Assembly: GCA_001914195.1 (NCBI GenBank)
Contig: MKYF01000016.1
Coordinates: 1 to 64,000, forward strand
Origin: Streptococcus mitis
Lineage (GTDB): Bacteria; Bacillota; Bacilli; Lactobacillales; Streptococcaceae
Length of the DNA: 64,000 nt
Direction: 5' to 3'
Notes under the pieces: model-generated
The model's database searches: none
What the model was told of the DNA's origin: nothing
What the model saw: the letters and a program-made list of their open reading frames with translations, nothing else
Made by a program: the position numbers and the translations under genes
In this document: positions 7,911 through 16,810 of the stretch, one piece after another
Layout: every line of letters starts with the position of its first letter
How positions within the stretch are numbered: position 1 is the first letter of the stretch

Positions 7911-7966
7911 ATTATAGCAGAATTTTTTTTAACTGTAAAGAGAAAAACAAAAATTTTCTAAAAATT
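7911..7966 (-). promoter_or_regulatory. gdhA promoter with a CodY-box-like site
   Basis: On the minus strand, TTTACA (7939-7934) and TATAAT (7916-7911) are 17 bases apart and precede the gdhA ribosome site. Just upstream, aattttctaaaaatt (7952-7966) matches the CodY consensus AATTTTCWGAAAATT with one mismatch. Nutritional control of glutamate synthesis by CodY would make sense, but binding is not shown. Confidence 0.55.
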
Positions 7967-8074
7967 CTTTCAATTTGATTTTTGGGATTGTTTAAAATTG
8001 GAATTTTTTGAAAGTAGATAAAAAACGAACCTTTTTCTTGTAAATATCTTTCTCAAAGAGAAAATCTGAAAATG

Positions 8075-8083
8075 TGGTATAAT
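8075..8083 (+). promoter_or_regulatory. pyrDA extended -10 promoter
   Basis: TGGTATAAT is an extended -10 box 35 bases before the pyrDA start, with a ctggagg-type ribosome site between them. No strong -35 is visible. Confidence 0.6.
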
Positions 8084-8117
8084 ATTAGCAATAAAAGGAA
8101 TCTGGAGGATCAGAATC

Positions 8118-9053
8118 ATGGTATCAACGAAAACACAAATTGCTGGTTTTGAGTTTGACAACTGCTTGATGAATGCAGCAGGTGTGGCTTGTATGACGAT
8201 AGCAGAGTTAGAGGGTGTTAAAAACTCAGTTGCAGGAACCTTTGTCACAAAGACAGCGACCTTGGACTTTCGTCAGGGAAATCCTGAGCCACGCTATCAA
8301 GATGTCCCACTTGGTTCTATCAACTCTATGGGTTTGCCGAATAATGGCTTAGACTATTATTTGGACTACCTTTTGGATCTGCAGGAAAAAGAGCCAAACC
8401 GGACTTTCTTCTTATCTCTAGTTGGCATGTCTCCAGAGGAAACTCATACTATCTTGAAAAAAGTCCAAGAGAGTGATTTTCGTGGTCTGACTGAGCTAAA
8501 TCTCTCCTGTCCAAATGTTCCAGGAAAACCTCAGATTGCCTATGATTTTGAGACAACAGACCGGATTTTGGCAGAGGTGTTTGCCTACTTCACCAAACCT
8601 CTTGGAATTAAATTGCCACCATATTTTGACATTGTTCACTTTGACCAAGCGGCAGCTATTTTCAACAAGTATCCGCTCAAGTTTGTCAACTGCGTCAACT
8701 CTATCGGAAACGGCCTTTATATAGAAGATGAGTCTGTCGTTATTCGTCCTAAAAATGGTTTCGGTGGCATTGGTGGGGAGTATATTAAACCAACTGCTCT
8801 AGCTAATGTTCATGCCTTTTATCAACGCTTAAATCCTCAAATCCAAATCATCGGAACAGGTGGCGTTTTGACTGGTCGTGATGCCTTTGAACATATCCTC
8901 TGTGGAGCAAGTATGGTGCAGGTGGGAACCACCCTTCACAAAGAAGGAGTTGGTGCTTTTGATCGTATTACTAATGAACTGAAAGCAATCATGGCGGAAA
9001 AAGGGTACGAAAGCCTAGAAGATTTCCGTGGGAAATTGCGCTATATTGATTAA
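8118..9053 (+). CDS. pyrDA: Dihydroorotate dehydrogenase A, fumarate-dependent
   Basis: A 311-residue soluble enzyme of class 1A that oxidises dihydroorotate to orotate in pyrimidine synthesis, with FMN and fumarate. The class is shown by the catalytic cysteine 131 in NLSCPNVPGKPQ, where class 1B and class 2 enzymes differ, and by the FMN phosphate loop IIGTGGVLTGRDAFEHI near the C-terminus. ATG 8118 follows ctggaggatcagaatc. The other pyrimidine genes are not in the window. The gene is followed after 32 bases by holA. Confidence 0.95.
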   Translation: MVSTKTQIAGFEFDNCLMNAAGVACMTIAELEGVKNSVAGTFVTKTATLDFRQGNPEPRYQDVPLGSINSMGLPNNGLDYYLDYLLDLQEKEPNRTFFLSLVGMSPEETHTILKKVQESDFRGLTELNLSCPNVPGKPQIAYDFETTDRILAEVFAYFTKPLGIKLPPYFDIVHFDQAAAIFNKYPLKFVNCVNSIGNGLYIEDESVVIRPKNGFGGIGGEYIKPTALANVHAFYQRLNPQIQIIGTGGVLTGRDAFEHILCGASMVQVGTTLHKEGVGAFDRITNELKAIMAEKGYESLEDFRGKLRYID

Positions 9054-9085
9054 ATTCATTAAAAAATCAGAAGAAAGGAGAGAAG

Positions 9086-10123
9086 ATGCTAGCCATTGAA
9101 GAAAGTCAGAAGTTGACTTTATCAAATTTACCTAGTCTGAGCCTTTTTACAGGGACAGACCAGGGCCAGTTTGAAGTGATGAAGAGTCAAGTGTTGAAAC
9201 AGATTGGCTATGATTCTGCTGACCTCAACTTTGCCTACTTTGATATGAAAGAAGTAGTTTACAAGGATGTAGAACTGGAGTTGGTCAGCCTTCCTTTCTT
9301 TGCGGATGAGAAAATCGTGATATTGGATCATTTTATCGATATCACAACAGCCAAGAAACGCTTTTTAACAGATGATGAACTCAAGTCGTTTGAGGAATAC
9401 CTTGATAACCATTCACCAACAACCAAGTTGTTGATTTTTGCGGAAGGAAAATTGGATAGCAAAAGACGGTTGGTTAAATTACTTAAGCGTGATGCCAAGG
9501 TCTTTGATGCAGTAGAAGCAAAAGAACAAGAATTGCGCCAGTATTTCCAAAAGTGGAGCCAGAAAGAAGGTCTGCAGTTTACCAAGAATTCTTTTGAAAA
9601 TCTCCTTATCAAGTCGGGTTTTCAATTTAGCGAAATCCAGAAAAATCTCCTCTTTTTACAGTCCTATAAGGAAGACTCTGTTATCGAGGAAGAGGATATT
9701 GTTAACGCAATTCCCAAGACCTTGCAGGACAATATTTTTGATTTAACTCAGTTTATTCTGACTAAAAAGATGGATCAGGCGCGCGATTTGGTTAGAGACT
9801 TGACCTTGCAAGGGGAAGATGAAATCAAGTTGATTGCAGTCATGCTAGGACAATTTCGGACTTTTACTCAGGTGAAGATTTTGGCGGAGTCTGGGCAAAC
9901 AGAATCGCAGATTGCAAGTAGTCTAGGAAGTTTTCTCGGACGCAATCCTAATCCCTATCAAATCAAGTTTGCGTTGAGGGATTCACGAGGACTTTCCTTG
10001 AGCTTTTTGAAGCAAGCTATCTCTTATTTGATTGAGACAGACTATCAGATTAAGACAGGTTTTTATGAAAAGAGTTTCCTTTTTGAAAAGGCACTCTTAC
10101 AGATTGCTAGTCAGGTAAATTGA
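9086..10123 (+). CDS. holA: DNA polymerase III delta subunit
   Basis: A 345-residue clamp-loader subunit that opens the beta clamp. The N-terminal ATPase-like domain (LFTGTDQGQFEVMKSQ, the delta equivalent of a degenerate P-loop region), the middle lid region (AKEQELRQYFQKW) and the C-terminal collar helices (LIAVMLGQFRTFTQVKIL; GRNPNPYQIKFALRDSRG) occur in the family order. ATG 9086 has aaaggagagaag upstream. It lies between pyrDA and sodA as in the pneumococcus. Confidence 0.92.
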   Translation: MLAIEESQKLTLSNLPSLSLFTGTDQGQFEVMKSQVLKQIGYDSADLNFAYFDMKEVVYKDVELELVSLPFFADEKIVILDHFIDITTAKKRFLTDDELKSFEEYLDNHSPTTKLLIFAEGKLDSKRRLVKLLKRDAKVFDAVEAKEQELRQYFQKWSQKEGLQFTKNSFENLLIKSGFQFSEIQKNLLFLQSYKEDSVIEEEDIVNAIPKTLQDNIFDLTQFILTKKMDQARDLVRDLTLQGEDEIKLIAVMLGQFRTFTQVKILAESGQTESQIASSLGSFLGRNPNPYQIKFALRDSRGLSLSFLKQAISYLIETDYQIKTGFYEKSFLFEKALLQIASQVN

Positions 10124-10138
10124 TATTTTTTTGAAACT

Positions 10139-10172
10139 ATAACCCGCGTCAAGATTATCTTGTCGTGGGTTT
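10139..10172 (+). terminator. holA terminator
   Basis: An imperfect stem pairs aacccgcgtcaag with cttgtcgtgggtt, followed by a short T-rich run ttcttg, beginning 16 bases after holA. Confidence 0.5.
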
Positions 10173-10192
10173 CTTGCTGATTTGCTTGTTTT

Positions 10193-10296
10193 ATACTCAA
10201 TGAAAATCAAAGAGCAAACTAGGAAACTAGCCGCAGGCTTTACTTGAGTACGGCAAGGCGACGTTGACGCAGTTTGAAGAGATTTTCGAAGAGTAT
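10193..10296 (+). repeat. BOX element, AC type
   Basis: boxA (atactcaatgaaaatcaaag onward) joins directly to boxC (acggcaaggcgacgttgacg to gagtat) without a boxB. The ends atactc and gagtat are complementary. It occupies the holA-sodA gap. Confidence 0.9.
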
Positions 10297-10401
10297 GATT
10301 AGAAAGTATTTCAGTGAATTCTTCATCTATAAGCAAAAAACTTGAAAAAAGTGAATGTTTGCGTTATCATTTTCATATAGAAAGAAAAAGAGGTATTACA
10401 G

Positions 10402-11007
10402 ATGGCTATTATCTTACCAGATCTTCCATATGCATACGACGCTTTGGAACCATACATCGATTCGGAAACAATGCACTTGCACCATGACAAACACCATCAA
10501 ACTTATGTCAACAATGCTAATGCAGCTCTTGAAAAACACCCTGAAATCGGTGAAGACCTTGAAGCTTTGCTTGCTGATGTAGAATCAATCCCAGCTGATA
10601 TCCGTCAAGCGCTTATCAACAATGGTGGTGGACACTTGAACCACGCTCTTTTCTGGGAATTGATGACTCCTGAAAAAACAGCTCCTTCAGCAGAACTGGC
10701 AGCAGCAATCGATGCAACATTTGGTTCATTTGAAGAATTCCAAGCAGCCTTCACTGCAGCAGCAACAACTCGTTTTGGTTCTGGCTGGGCATGGTTGGTT
10801 GTCAATAAAGAAGGGAAGCTTGAAGTGACTTCAACAGCAAACCAAGACACACCAATCTCAGAAGGCAAAAAACCAATCTTGGGCTTGGACGTTTGGGAAC
10901 ATGCTTACTACGTGAAATACCGCAACGTGCGTCCTGACTACATCAAAGCTTTCTTCTCAGTAATCAACTGGAACAAAGTAGATGAATTGTACGCAGCTGC
11001 TAAATAA
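10402..11007 (+). CDS. sodA: Superoxide dismutase, manganese type
   Basis: A 201-residue cytoplasmic enzyme that converts superoxide to peroxide and oxygen. Metal ligands of the Fe/Mn family are visible: His27 in MHLHHDKHHQTYV, the histidine of NHALFWELM near 81, and Asp and His in DVWEHAYYVKY near 163-167. The GGHLNHALFWELM and GSGWAWLVV contexts fit a Mn or cambialistic enzyme. The start follows agaggtattacag. The BOX element just upstream may influence its transcript. Confidence 0.95.
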   Translation: MAIILPDLPYAYDALEPYIDSETMHLHHDKHHQTYVNNANAALEKHPEIGEDLEALLADVESIPADIRQALINNGGGHLNHALFWELMTPEKTAPSAELAAAIDATFGSFEEFQAAFTAAATTRFGSGWAWLVVNKEGKLEVTSTANQDTPISEGKKPILGLDVWEHAYYVKYRNVRPDYIKAFFSVINWNKVDELYAAAK

Positions 11008-11059
11008 TGATAGTTGTAGGGAAGAATTGTTCTTCTCTTTTTTAGGTTATATTATTTTG

Positions 11060-11085
11060 GTCTGACAAAATCGTCAGACTTTTTT
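11060..11085 (+). terminator. sodA terminator
   Basis: Arms gtctgac and gtcagac around a six-base loop, followed by tttttt. A second weaker stem (gaagaattgttcttc) precedes it. Confidence 0.75.
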
Positions 11086-11163
11086 CATTTTTATGAGAAA
11101 CGTGCTAACTGCTAGAAATTATGGTAGAATAAAGTATTAAGTAATCGTGAAAAAAGGATATCT

Positions 11164-11694
11164 ATGCGAAAAGAAATTGCACCTGAATTATACAACTATA
11201 ACAAGTTTCCTGGTCCTGAGTTCCATTTACACGGGGACAAGGTAGAAACGGAAGGGATAGCTTTTTCCTTGGTGGAAAATATCAAGGATGCCTTTGATGT
11301 GACGGCTTTTAATCAGCGTTTTTCAGAAGTCTTAACCAAGTTTGATTATATCGTGGGAGACTGGAGTAACGAACAGCTTCGCCTACGAGGTTTTTATAAG
11401 GATGATAGAACAGAAGAAAAACTTGAAAAAATCAGTCGTTTACAAGACTACCTTTTAGAGTATTGTAGTTATGGTTGTGCCTATTTTGTCTTAGAAAATG
11501 AAGCCCCTAAGCGAGCATCATTTGACAAGAAAATGCGTAAGAAGGAAGAAGAAACACCTTCTAAAAAAGGAAAGAAACCGGCTCAAACCAAACGAAAACC
11601 GAATGCAGATAAGAAAAATAGACGTCGTCAGAAAGACCAGCATTCTCAGAAAGAGGACAAGGGACAACGTCATTTTGTCATTCGTCAGAAGTGA
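11164..11694 (+). CDS. YutD-like family protein (DUF1027)
   Basis: A 176-residue protein. Residues 1-110 match the YutD/DUF1027 pattern (YNKFPGPEFHLHGDKVETEGIAFSLVENIKDAF; FDYIVGDWSNEQLRLRGFY; CAYFVLENEAPKR). The last 60 residues are a lysine/arginine-rich tail of low complexity that could bind nucleic acid. No reaction is known for the family. It lies just before rlmN with 20 bases between, probably one operon with rlmN, the VanZ-like gene and the ABC-F gene. Confidence 0.8.
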   Translation: MRKEIAPELYNYNKFPGPEFHLHGDKVETEGIAFSLVENIKDAFDVTAFNQRFSEVLTKFDYIVGDWSNEQLRLRGFYKDDRTEEKLEKISRLQDYLLEYCSYGCAYFVLENEAPKRASFDKKMRKKEEETPSKKGKKPAQTKRKPNADKKNRRRQKDQHSQKEDKGQRHFVIRQK

Positions 11695-11714
11695 GTAGAG
11701 AATAAGGAGAAGAA

Positions 11715-12800
11715 ATGAAACCGTCAATTTATAGTTTAACACGTCAAACCATGCAGGAATGGGTATTGGAGCAGGGAGAAAAGAAATTCCGTGCAGATCA
11801 AATCTGGGAATGGCTTTACCGTAAACGTGTCCAGTCATTTGAAGAGATGACCAACCTGTCAAAAGATTTGATTGCTAAGCTTAATAATCAGTTTGTGGTC
11901 AATCCCTTGACACAACGTATCGTTCAAGAGTCTGCTGATGGGACAGTTAAATATCTTTTTGAATTGCCAGATGGCATGTTGATTGAGACAGTACTCATGC
12001 GTCAACACTATGGTTTGTCAGTCTGTGTGACGACTCAGGTCGGCTGTAATATCGGTTGTACCTTCTGTGCCTCTGGTTTGATTAAGAAGCAACGTGACCT
12101 CAATAATGGGGAAATCGTAGCGCAAATCATGCTGGTTCAGAAATACTTTGATGAGCGTGGTCAGGACGAACGCGTCAGCCATATCGTTGTCATGGGGATT
12201 GGTGAACCCTTTGATAACTACAACAATGTCTTGAATTTCGTTCGTACCATCAATGATGACAAGGGAATGGCCATCGGTGCTCGTCATATTACAGTTTCAA
12301 CTTCAGGTTTGGCCCATAAAATTCGTGATTTTGCTAATGAAGGTGTTCAGGTCAATCTTGCGGTTTCCCTTCACGCACCTAACAATGAATTGCGCTCAAG
12401 TATCATGAAGATTAACCGTGCCTTTCCGATTGAAAAGCTCTTCGCAGCAATTGAGTATTATATCGAAACAACCAATCGTCGTGTGACCTTTGAGTATATC
12501 ATGCTCAATGAAGTTAATGACGGTGTAGAACAAGCCTTGGAATTGGCTGAATTGCTCAAGAATATCAAGAAATTGTCTTATGTAAACTTGATTCCTTATA
12601 ACCCAGTTAGTGAGCATGACCAATATAGCCGTAGTCCCAAAGAGCGCGTGTTGGCTTTCTATGATACGCTTAAGAAAAAAGGGATCAACTGTGTTGTTCG
12701 TCAAGAACATGGTACTGATATTGATGCAGCTTGTGGACAATTGCGTTCTAATACAATGAAACGTGACCGCCAGAAAGCAGTCGCAGCAGTCAATCCTTAA
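11715..12800 (+). CDS. rlmN: 23S rRNA / tRNA adenine-C2 methyltransferase RlmN
   Basis: A 361-residue radical SAM enzyme that methylates C2 of A2503 in 23S rRNA and A37 in some tRNAs. It has the cluster motif CNIGCTFCASG (CX3CX2C) near residue 112, the GIGEPFDNYNNV SAM-binding loop, and the second catalytic cysteine in AACGQL near 340. The N-terminal accessory domain (FRADQIWEWLYRKRVQSFEEMTNL) is typical. A Cfr-type resistance enzyme would lack this overall match to RlmN. Its stop overlaps the next start (TAATG). Confidence 0.93.
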   Translation: MKPSIYSLTRQTMQEWVLEQGEKKFRADQIWEWLYRKRVQSFEEMTNLSKDLIAKLNNQFVVNPLTQRIVQESADGTVKYLFELPDGMLIETVLMRQHYGLSVCVTTQVGCNIGCTFCASGLIKKQRDLNNGEIVAQIMLVQKYFDERGQDERVSHIVVMGIGEPFDNYNNVLNFVRTINDDKGMAIGARHITVSTSGLAHKIRDFANEGVQVNLAVSLHAPNNELRSSIMKINRAFPIEKLFAAIEYYIETTNRRVTFEYIMLNEVNDGVEQALELAELLKNIKKLSYVNLIPYNPVSEHDQYSRSPKERVLAFYDTLKKKGINCVVRQEHGTDIDAACGQLRSNTMKRDRQKAVAAVNP

Positions 12801-13273
12801 TGATGAAGAAGAGTTATAATCATGTTTTGGTCTGGGGAGTCATTTTCTATAGTATTTGTATCGTTTACTTTTGTTTTACTCCTCAAGAACATTCTCCAAT
12901 GGGGGTGGAAACTCCAGGTATTCAGCATCTTGGACACCTGGTTTTTCTTTTGACTCCTTTCAATTCTTTCTGGAAACTGGGCCAAGTGAGTGACATAGGA
13001 CAATTATGTTGGATTTTTCTACAAAATATCCTCAATGTCTTCTTGCTTTTTCCTCTGATGTTCCAACTCCTTTATCTCTTTCCAAATTTAAGGAAAACAA
13101 AAAGAGTTCTTCTTTTCAGTTTTCTAGTGAGTCTTGGAATCGAGTGTACGCAGTTAGTCTTGGACTTTTTCTTTGATTTTAATCGCGTCTTTGAGGTTGA
13201 TGATTTGTGGACCAATACCTTGGGTGGCTATCTGGCTTGGCTCCTCTATAAACAATTACATAAAAACAAATAA
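12800..13273 (+). CDS. VanZ-like family membrane protein
   Basis: A 157-residue protein with four predicted membrane spans (about 9-25, 45-62, 73-95, 103-120, the first preceded by lysines) and the VanZ core: FTPQ after helix one, HLGHLVFLLTPF, LNVFLLFPLMF and the ending D-DLWTNTLGGYLAWLLY. VanZ of enterococci gives low-level teicoplanin resistance; the housekeeping streptococcal members have no proved role. Two adjacent ATGs (12800 and 12803) are possible. Translation is coupled to rlmN by a one-base overlap. Confidence 0.8.
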   Translation: MMKKSYNHVLVWGVIFYSICIVYFCFTPQEHSPMGVETPGIQHLGHLVFLLTPFNSFWKLGQVSDIGQLCWIFLQNILNVFLLFPLMFQLLYLFPNLRKTKRVLLFSFLVSLGIECTQLVLDFFFDFNRVFEVDDLWTNTLGGYLAWLLYKQLHKNK

Positions 13274-13282
13274 GGAATTAAA

Positions 13283-14824
13283 ATGAGTATTTTAGAAGTT
13301 AAAAATCTGAGTCACGGTTTTGGTGACCGTGCAATTTTTGAAGATGTGTCCTTCCGTCTCCTCAAGGGGGAACATATCGGTCTGGTCGGTGCTAATGGTG
13401 AAGGGAAATCAACCTTTATGAGCATTGTGACTGGTAAGATGTTGCCAGACGAAGGAAAGGTTGAGTGGTCCAAATATGTGACGGCAGGCTACTTGGATCA
13501 GCACTCCGTTCTTGCTGAAGGCCAATCTGTTCGTGATGTTCTACGTACAGCCTTTGATGAGCTATTCAAAGCTGAAGCCCGTATCAATGACCTCTATATG
13601 GAAATGGCTGAAGACGGAGCGGATGTTGATGCTCTCATGGAAGAAGTGGGTGAACTCCAAGACCGTCTGGAGAGTCGTGATTTTTACACCTTGGATGCTA
13701 AGATTGATGAAGTGGCGCGTGCCCTTGGTGTCATGGACTTTGGCATGGATACGGATGTAACCTCTTTGTCAGGTGGGCAAAGAACCAAAGTGCTTTTGGC
13801 CAAGCTTCTCCTTGAAAAGCCTGATATCTTACTTCTGGACGAGCCAACCAACTACTTGGATGCTGAGCATATTGACTGGCTCAAGCGCTATCTCCAAAAC
13901 TATGAGAATGCCTTTGTCCTTATTTCGCACGATATTCCATTCCTGAACGATGTGATTAATATTGTCTACCATGTAGAGAATCAACAGCTGACGCGTTACT
14001 CTGGTGACTACTACCAGTTCCAAGAAGTCTATGCTATGAAGAAATCTCAGCTAGAGGCAGCCTACGAACGTCAGCAGAAAGAGATTGCGGACCTCAAGGA
14101 CTTCGTGGCACGAAACAAAGCGCGTGTTGCAACACGAAACATGGCCATGTCTCGTCAAAAGAAATTGGATAAGATGGATATTATCGAACTGCAAAGTGAG
14201 AAACCAAAACCATCCTTTGATTTCAAACCAGCTCGTACTCCAGGTCGCTTTATCTTCCAAGCCAAGGATTTGCAGATTGGTTATGACCGTCCACTTACAA
14301 AGCCCTTAAACCTAACCTTTGAACGCAATCAAAAGGTTGCTATTATCGGGGCTAATGGTATTGGAAAAACGACTCTCTTGAAGAGTCTCTTGGGCATTAT
14401 TCCACCAATCGCTGGGGAAGTGGAACGCGGTGACTACCTAGAACTCGGTTATTTTGAACAGGAAGTAGAAGGCGGTAATCGCCAAACACCACTAGAGGCT
14501 GTCTGGAATGCCTTTCCTGCACTTAACCAAGCAGAAGTTCGTGCAGCCCTTGCCCGTTGTGGTCTGACAACCAAACATATTGAAAGTCAAATTCAGGTCT
14601 TGTCAGGTGGGGAACAAGCTAAGGTACGCTTCTGTCTCTTGATGAATCGAGAAAATAATGTTTTGGTACTAGACGAGCCTACAAACCACTTGGATGTGGA
14701 TGCCAAGGACGAACTCAAACGTGCTCTCAAAGAATACAAGGGCTCTATTCTTATGGTCTGCCACGAGCCAGACTTTTATGAGGGCTGGATGGACCAAATC
14801 TGGGACTTTAACAATCTAACTTAA
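13283..14824 (+). CDS. ABC-F family ATPase (YkpA/YbiT-like)
   Basis: A 513-residue protein with two nucleotide-binding domains and no membrane spans: Walker A GANGEGKST (about 36) and GANGIGKTT (about 355), signatures LSGGQRTK and LSGGEQAK, Walker B ILLLDEPTNYLD and VLVLDEPTNHLD. The linker contains the charged helix DLKDFVARNKARVATRNMAMSRQKKLDKM typical of ABC-F proteins, shown here only as DFVARNKARVATRNM. These act on ribosomes; this housekeeping member is not one of the known resistance types by length or linker, though a resistance role cannot be excluded. It ends the four-gene operon. Confidence 0.9.
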   Translation: MSILEVKNLSHGFGDRAIFEDVSFRLLKGEHIGLVGANGEGKSTFMSIVTGKMLPDEGKVEWSKYVTAGYLDQHSVLAEGQSVRDVLRTAFDELFKAEARINDLYMEMAEDGADVDALMEEVGELQDRLESRDFYTLDAKIDEVARALGVMDFGMDTDVTSLSGGQRTKVLLAKLLLEKPDILLLDEPTNYLDAEHIDWLKRYLQNYENAFVLISHDIPFLNDVINIVYHVENQQLTRYSGDYYQFQEVYAMKKSQLEAAYERQQKEIADLKDFVARNKARVATRNMAMSRQKKLDKMDIIELQSEKPKPSFDFKPARTPGRFIFQAKDLQIGYDRPLTKPLNLTFERNQKVAIIGANGIGKTTLLKSLLGIIPPIAGEVERGDYLELGYFEQEVEGGNRQTPLEAVWNAFPALNQAEVRAALARCGLTTKHIESQIQVLSGGEQAKVRFCLLMNRENNVLVLDEPTNHLDVDAKDELKRALKEYKGSILMVCHEPDFYEGWMDQIWDFNNLT

Positions 14825-14840
14825 AAATCAGTATAAAAGA

Positions 14841-14874
14841 AATACAGTACCGTATGTGGGTACTGTATTTTTTA
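14841..14874. terminator. Bidirectional terminator between the ABC-F gene and slrA
   Basis: Arms aatacagtacc (14841-14851) and ggtactgtatt (14859-14869) with a seven-base loop, then tttttag; A-rich on the other side. It serves both convergent genes. Confidence 0.8.
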
Positions 14875-14879
14875 GATTT

Positions 14880-15683
14880 TTAAGATTTAAAATCGTAGTC
14901 TTTCACCACTTCGATGCTATCGATAGTAATAGCAGTAGTTGGTTTGTCTTTCTCATTTTTTTCGGCTTTTGCAATCTTATCTACAACGTCCATCCCGTCA
15001 ATCACTTGGCCAAAGACTGGGTGTTTGCCATCTAGACTGGGGTTTCCACCTTCTTTGTAGGCTTCAATGATTTTCTTTGGATACTTGCTTGTAGGGAGTT
15101 TAGCAGAGGTATCTGTGGAGTTTTGGTTGATGAAGAACTGGCTGCCATTGGTGTTTGGTTGACCAGTATTAGCCATAGAAAGAGCACCACGGATGTTATA
15201 GAGATAAGGAGTAATCTCGTTTTTGAAACCAGTTCCCTTGTCTTTAGTCTTATCCTTGTCATGCCAGATAGACTGACCACCTGTACCATCTCCCTTTGGA
15301 TCTCCAGTTTGGACCATAAAGCCATCGATGACACGGTGGAAGGTAATACCGTTATAGTAGCCTTCTTTGGCATGAGTGAGGAAGTTTTCAACTGCTAGAG
15401 GAGCGAGTTTAGGGAATAGTTTGATGCGGATATCTCCTTGACTTGTGTGGAGAATCACTTCGGCTTCATCTTCAGCAACTTCCTTAGAAAGTTGAGGGAA
15501 GTTGGCATTCTCATTTGTTAAAGCATCGTTTAACTCCTTGGCAGATTGGGCTGCTACTTTAGAACTTTCTTCAGCAGCAAGACTGGAATCCACATAGTCA
15601 TCGCCACGCAGACTACGTTGGATGCTGCTACATCCAGCTAGGGCTACAGTAGATAGTAAAAGAAGGGTTGCTAGTTTTTTCAT
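14880..15683 (-). CDS. slrA: Cyclophilin-type peptidyl-prolyl isomerase lipoprotein SlrA
   Basis: A 267-residue surface lipoprotein. The signal peptide ends in lipobox LAGC with Cys18; a helical spacer follows to about residue 70. The cyclophilin domain shows FHRVIDGFMVQTGDPKGDGTG, written here as FHRVIDGFM and QTGDPKGDGTGG, then ALSMAN, NGSQFFI and HPVFGQVIDGMDVVD, which hold the usual active-site residues. SlrA speeds proline isomerisation of exported proteins and, with PpmA, aids colonisation in the pneumococcus. Start ATG follows gagaggaacaga. Confidence 0.92.
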   Translation of the reverse strand: MKKLATLLLLSTVALAGCSSIQRSLRGDDYVDSSLAAEESSKVAAQSAKELNDALTNENANFPQLSKEVAEDEAEVILHTSQGDIRIKLFPKLAPLAVENFLTHAKEGYYNGITFHRVIDGFMVQTGDPKGDGTGGQSIWHDKDKTKDKGTGFKNEITPYLYNIRGALSMANTGQPNTNGSQFFINQNSTDTSAKLPTSKYPKKIIEAYKEGGNPSLDGKHPVFGQVIDGMDVVDKIAKAEKNEKDKPTTAITIDSIEVVKDYDFKS

Positions 15684-15988
15684 TCTGTTCCTCTCAAAAA
15701 TTCATTTCTACCATTGTACCCTAAAAGGAAGGGGATTTCAAATATTAGTGACAAGTCAGTTTAAGAGAAAATCAACCATAAAGTCGCTTGTTTAAAGGTA
15801 TCAATGCCATAAGTGTACTCAAAGTATTTAGGAAATCAGATCTTAAGAAATCTCGTAAAGCATCACAATTAGTAAACGTTAATTCGAAAGAATTACTATA
15901 TTTTAAAAGAGCACATTATCAAAGGATTTTTTCTTTTGGATTCAATTCCTAATTAATCAATGAACTTAATACTAGGTCTCGAAAAGAA
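15684..15988. other. Intergenic stretch without a recognisable gene
   Basis: AT-rich DNA between slrA and a small regulator gene. One plus-strand frame stays open for about 55 codons (ending near 15950) and includes KKSRKASQLVNVNSK, but it has no start codon or ribosome site and matches nothing I know. It may be a fragment of a decayed gene. Confidence 0.4.
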
Positions 15989-16213
15989 TTATGCTTCCTC
16001 TTGCTGTCTGAGTTCAAAGAGGTCTTCTACTTTCAGATTAAAAACTTGAGCAATTTTAAGAGCCATTTCTAGCGAAGGATTGTAACGATTATTTTCCAAG
16101 TGCAGAATTGTCTCGCGTCGCATGCCGATGCGGTCGGCTAACTCCTGCTGGGTCATGCCTGTGGACTCACGAACAGATTTGAGATTAGTAATAATCTTGC
16201 TTTCTTTGGCCAT
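15989..16213 (-). CDS. Small XRE-type (Cro/CI) transcriptional regulator
   Basis: A 74-residue protein that is almost all helix-turn-helix: LKSVRESTGMTQQELADRIGM then RRETILHLENNRYNPSLEMALKIAQVF. It belongs to the short YozG/PspR-like group that usually sits beside a small membrane protein gene. Here it follows such a gene with two bases between. Two palindromes at the operon promoter are good candidates for its own operator, so autoregulation is likely. Start ATG 16213 with agaggata upstream. Confidence 0.85.
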   Translation of the reverse strand: MAKESKIITNLKSVRESTGMTQQELADRIGMRRETILHLENNRYNPSLEMALKIAQVFNLKVEDLFELRQQEEA

Positions 16214-16215
16214 GC

Positions 16216-16794
16216 TTATCCTCTACGTTCCAAGATAAAATAGACAACCGCAAAGATGCAAATCAAGACAGCTATGCTAATAAATATCTGGCCCATGTAA
16301 AGAGTGAGAGACCCCATATACCCAATGATAACTGCTAGAATCATCAGTGCGCCTAGTATAAAAACAAACATCAGGCTAGTTGCCTTTGCTAAATTAGCAT
16401 AAAAGCGTTCGTCCGGAGTTTCCTTGACATTTTTTAAAGAGAAAAAACTAAATCCAATCACTTCAATAACGAGGGCAATTCCCAAAATCCATTCTTTAAT
16501 ACCAGAACTTACGCTAGGGGTCGCAACCCAAATTCCTACTGTATAAAAAATGCTTGCTGCAAACACAAGTATCGTGTAAAGCTTAGCAGACAAGTCAAAA
16601 ATAATCTTTCCCTTACCTTTCTGACTCTTATGTAGCCAGCTCCAAATAGCTACAATTTGACCTGACACTGAAATACCAGTAATAACTAACTTGGGTTCCC
16701 AACTAAGATTAGAACCAAATAAAACAATAAAATCAATAAAGAGAGCTACGGCAATCATTGCAATGAGGCCACGCATTTTTTGACTTTTTTTCAT
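16216..16794 (-). CDS. Multi-span membrane protein paired with the XRE regulator
   Basis: I start it at ATG 16794 (MKKSQKMRG), which has aaaggagtctatc upstream; an upstream in-frame ATG at 16830 lies within the operator. The 192-residue product has about six hydrophobic spans, the first after a KKSQKMR leader and the last ending in ERRG. It resembles the DUF-type membrane partners of YozG-like regulators in Firmicutes. No substrate or activity is known. It shares one transcript with the regulator. Confidence 0.7.
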   Translation of the reverse strand: MKKSQKMRGLIAMIAVALFIDFIVLFGSNLSWEPKLVITGISVSGQIVAIWSWLHKSQKGKGKIIFDLSAKLYTILVFAASIFYTVGIWVATPSVSSGIKEWILGIALVIEVIGFSFFSLKNVKETPDERFYANLAKATSLMFVFILGALMILAVIIGYMGSLTLYMGQIFISIAVLICIFAVVYFILERRG

Positions 16795-16810
16795 GATAGA
16801 CTCCTTTTTT

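Noticed and set aside
12018..12287. 89-codon minus-strand frame within rlmN
   Set aside because: Shadow of rlmN; its sequence mirrors the radical SAM core on the other strand.
15787..15952. Open stretch between slrA and the XRE regulator as a gene
   Set aside because: No start codon, no ribosome site and no family resemblance; listed only as an intergenic remark.
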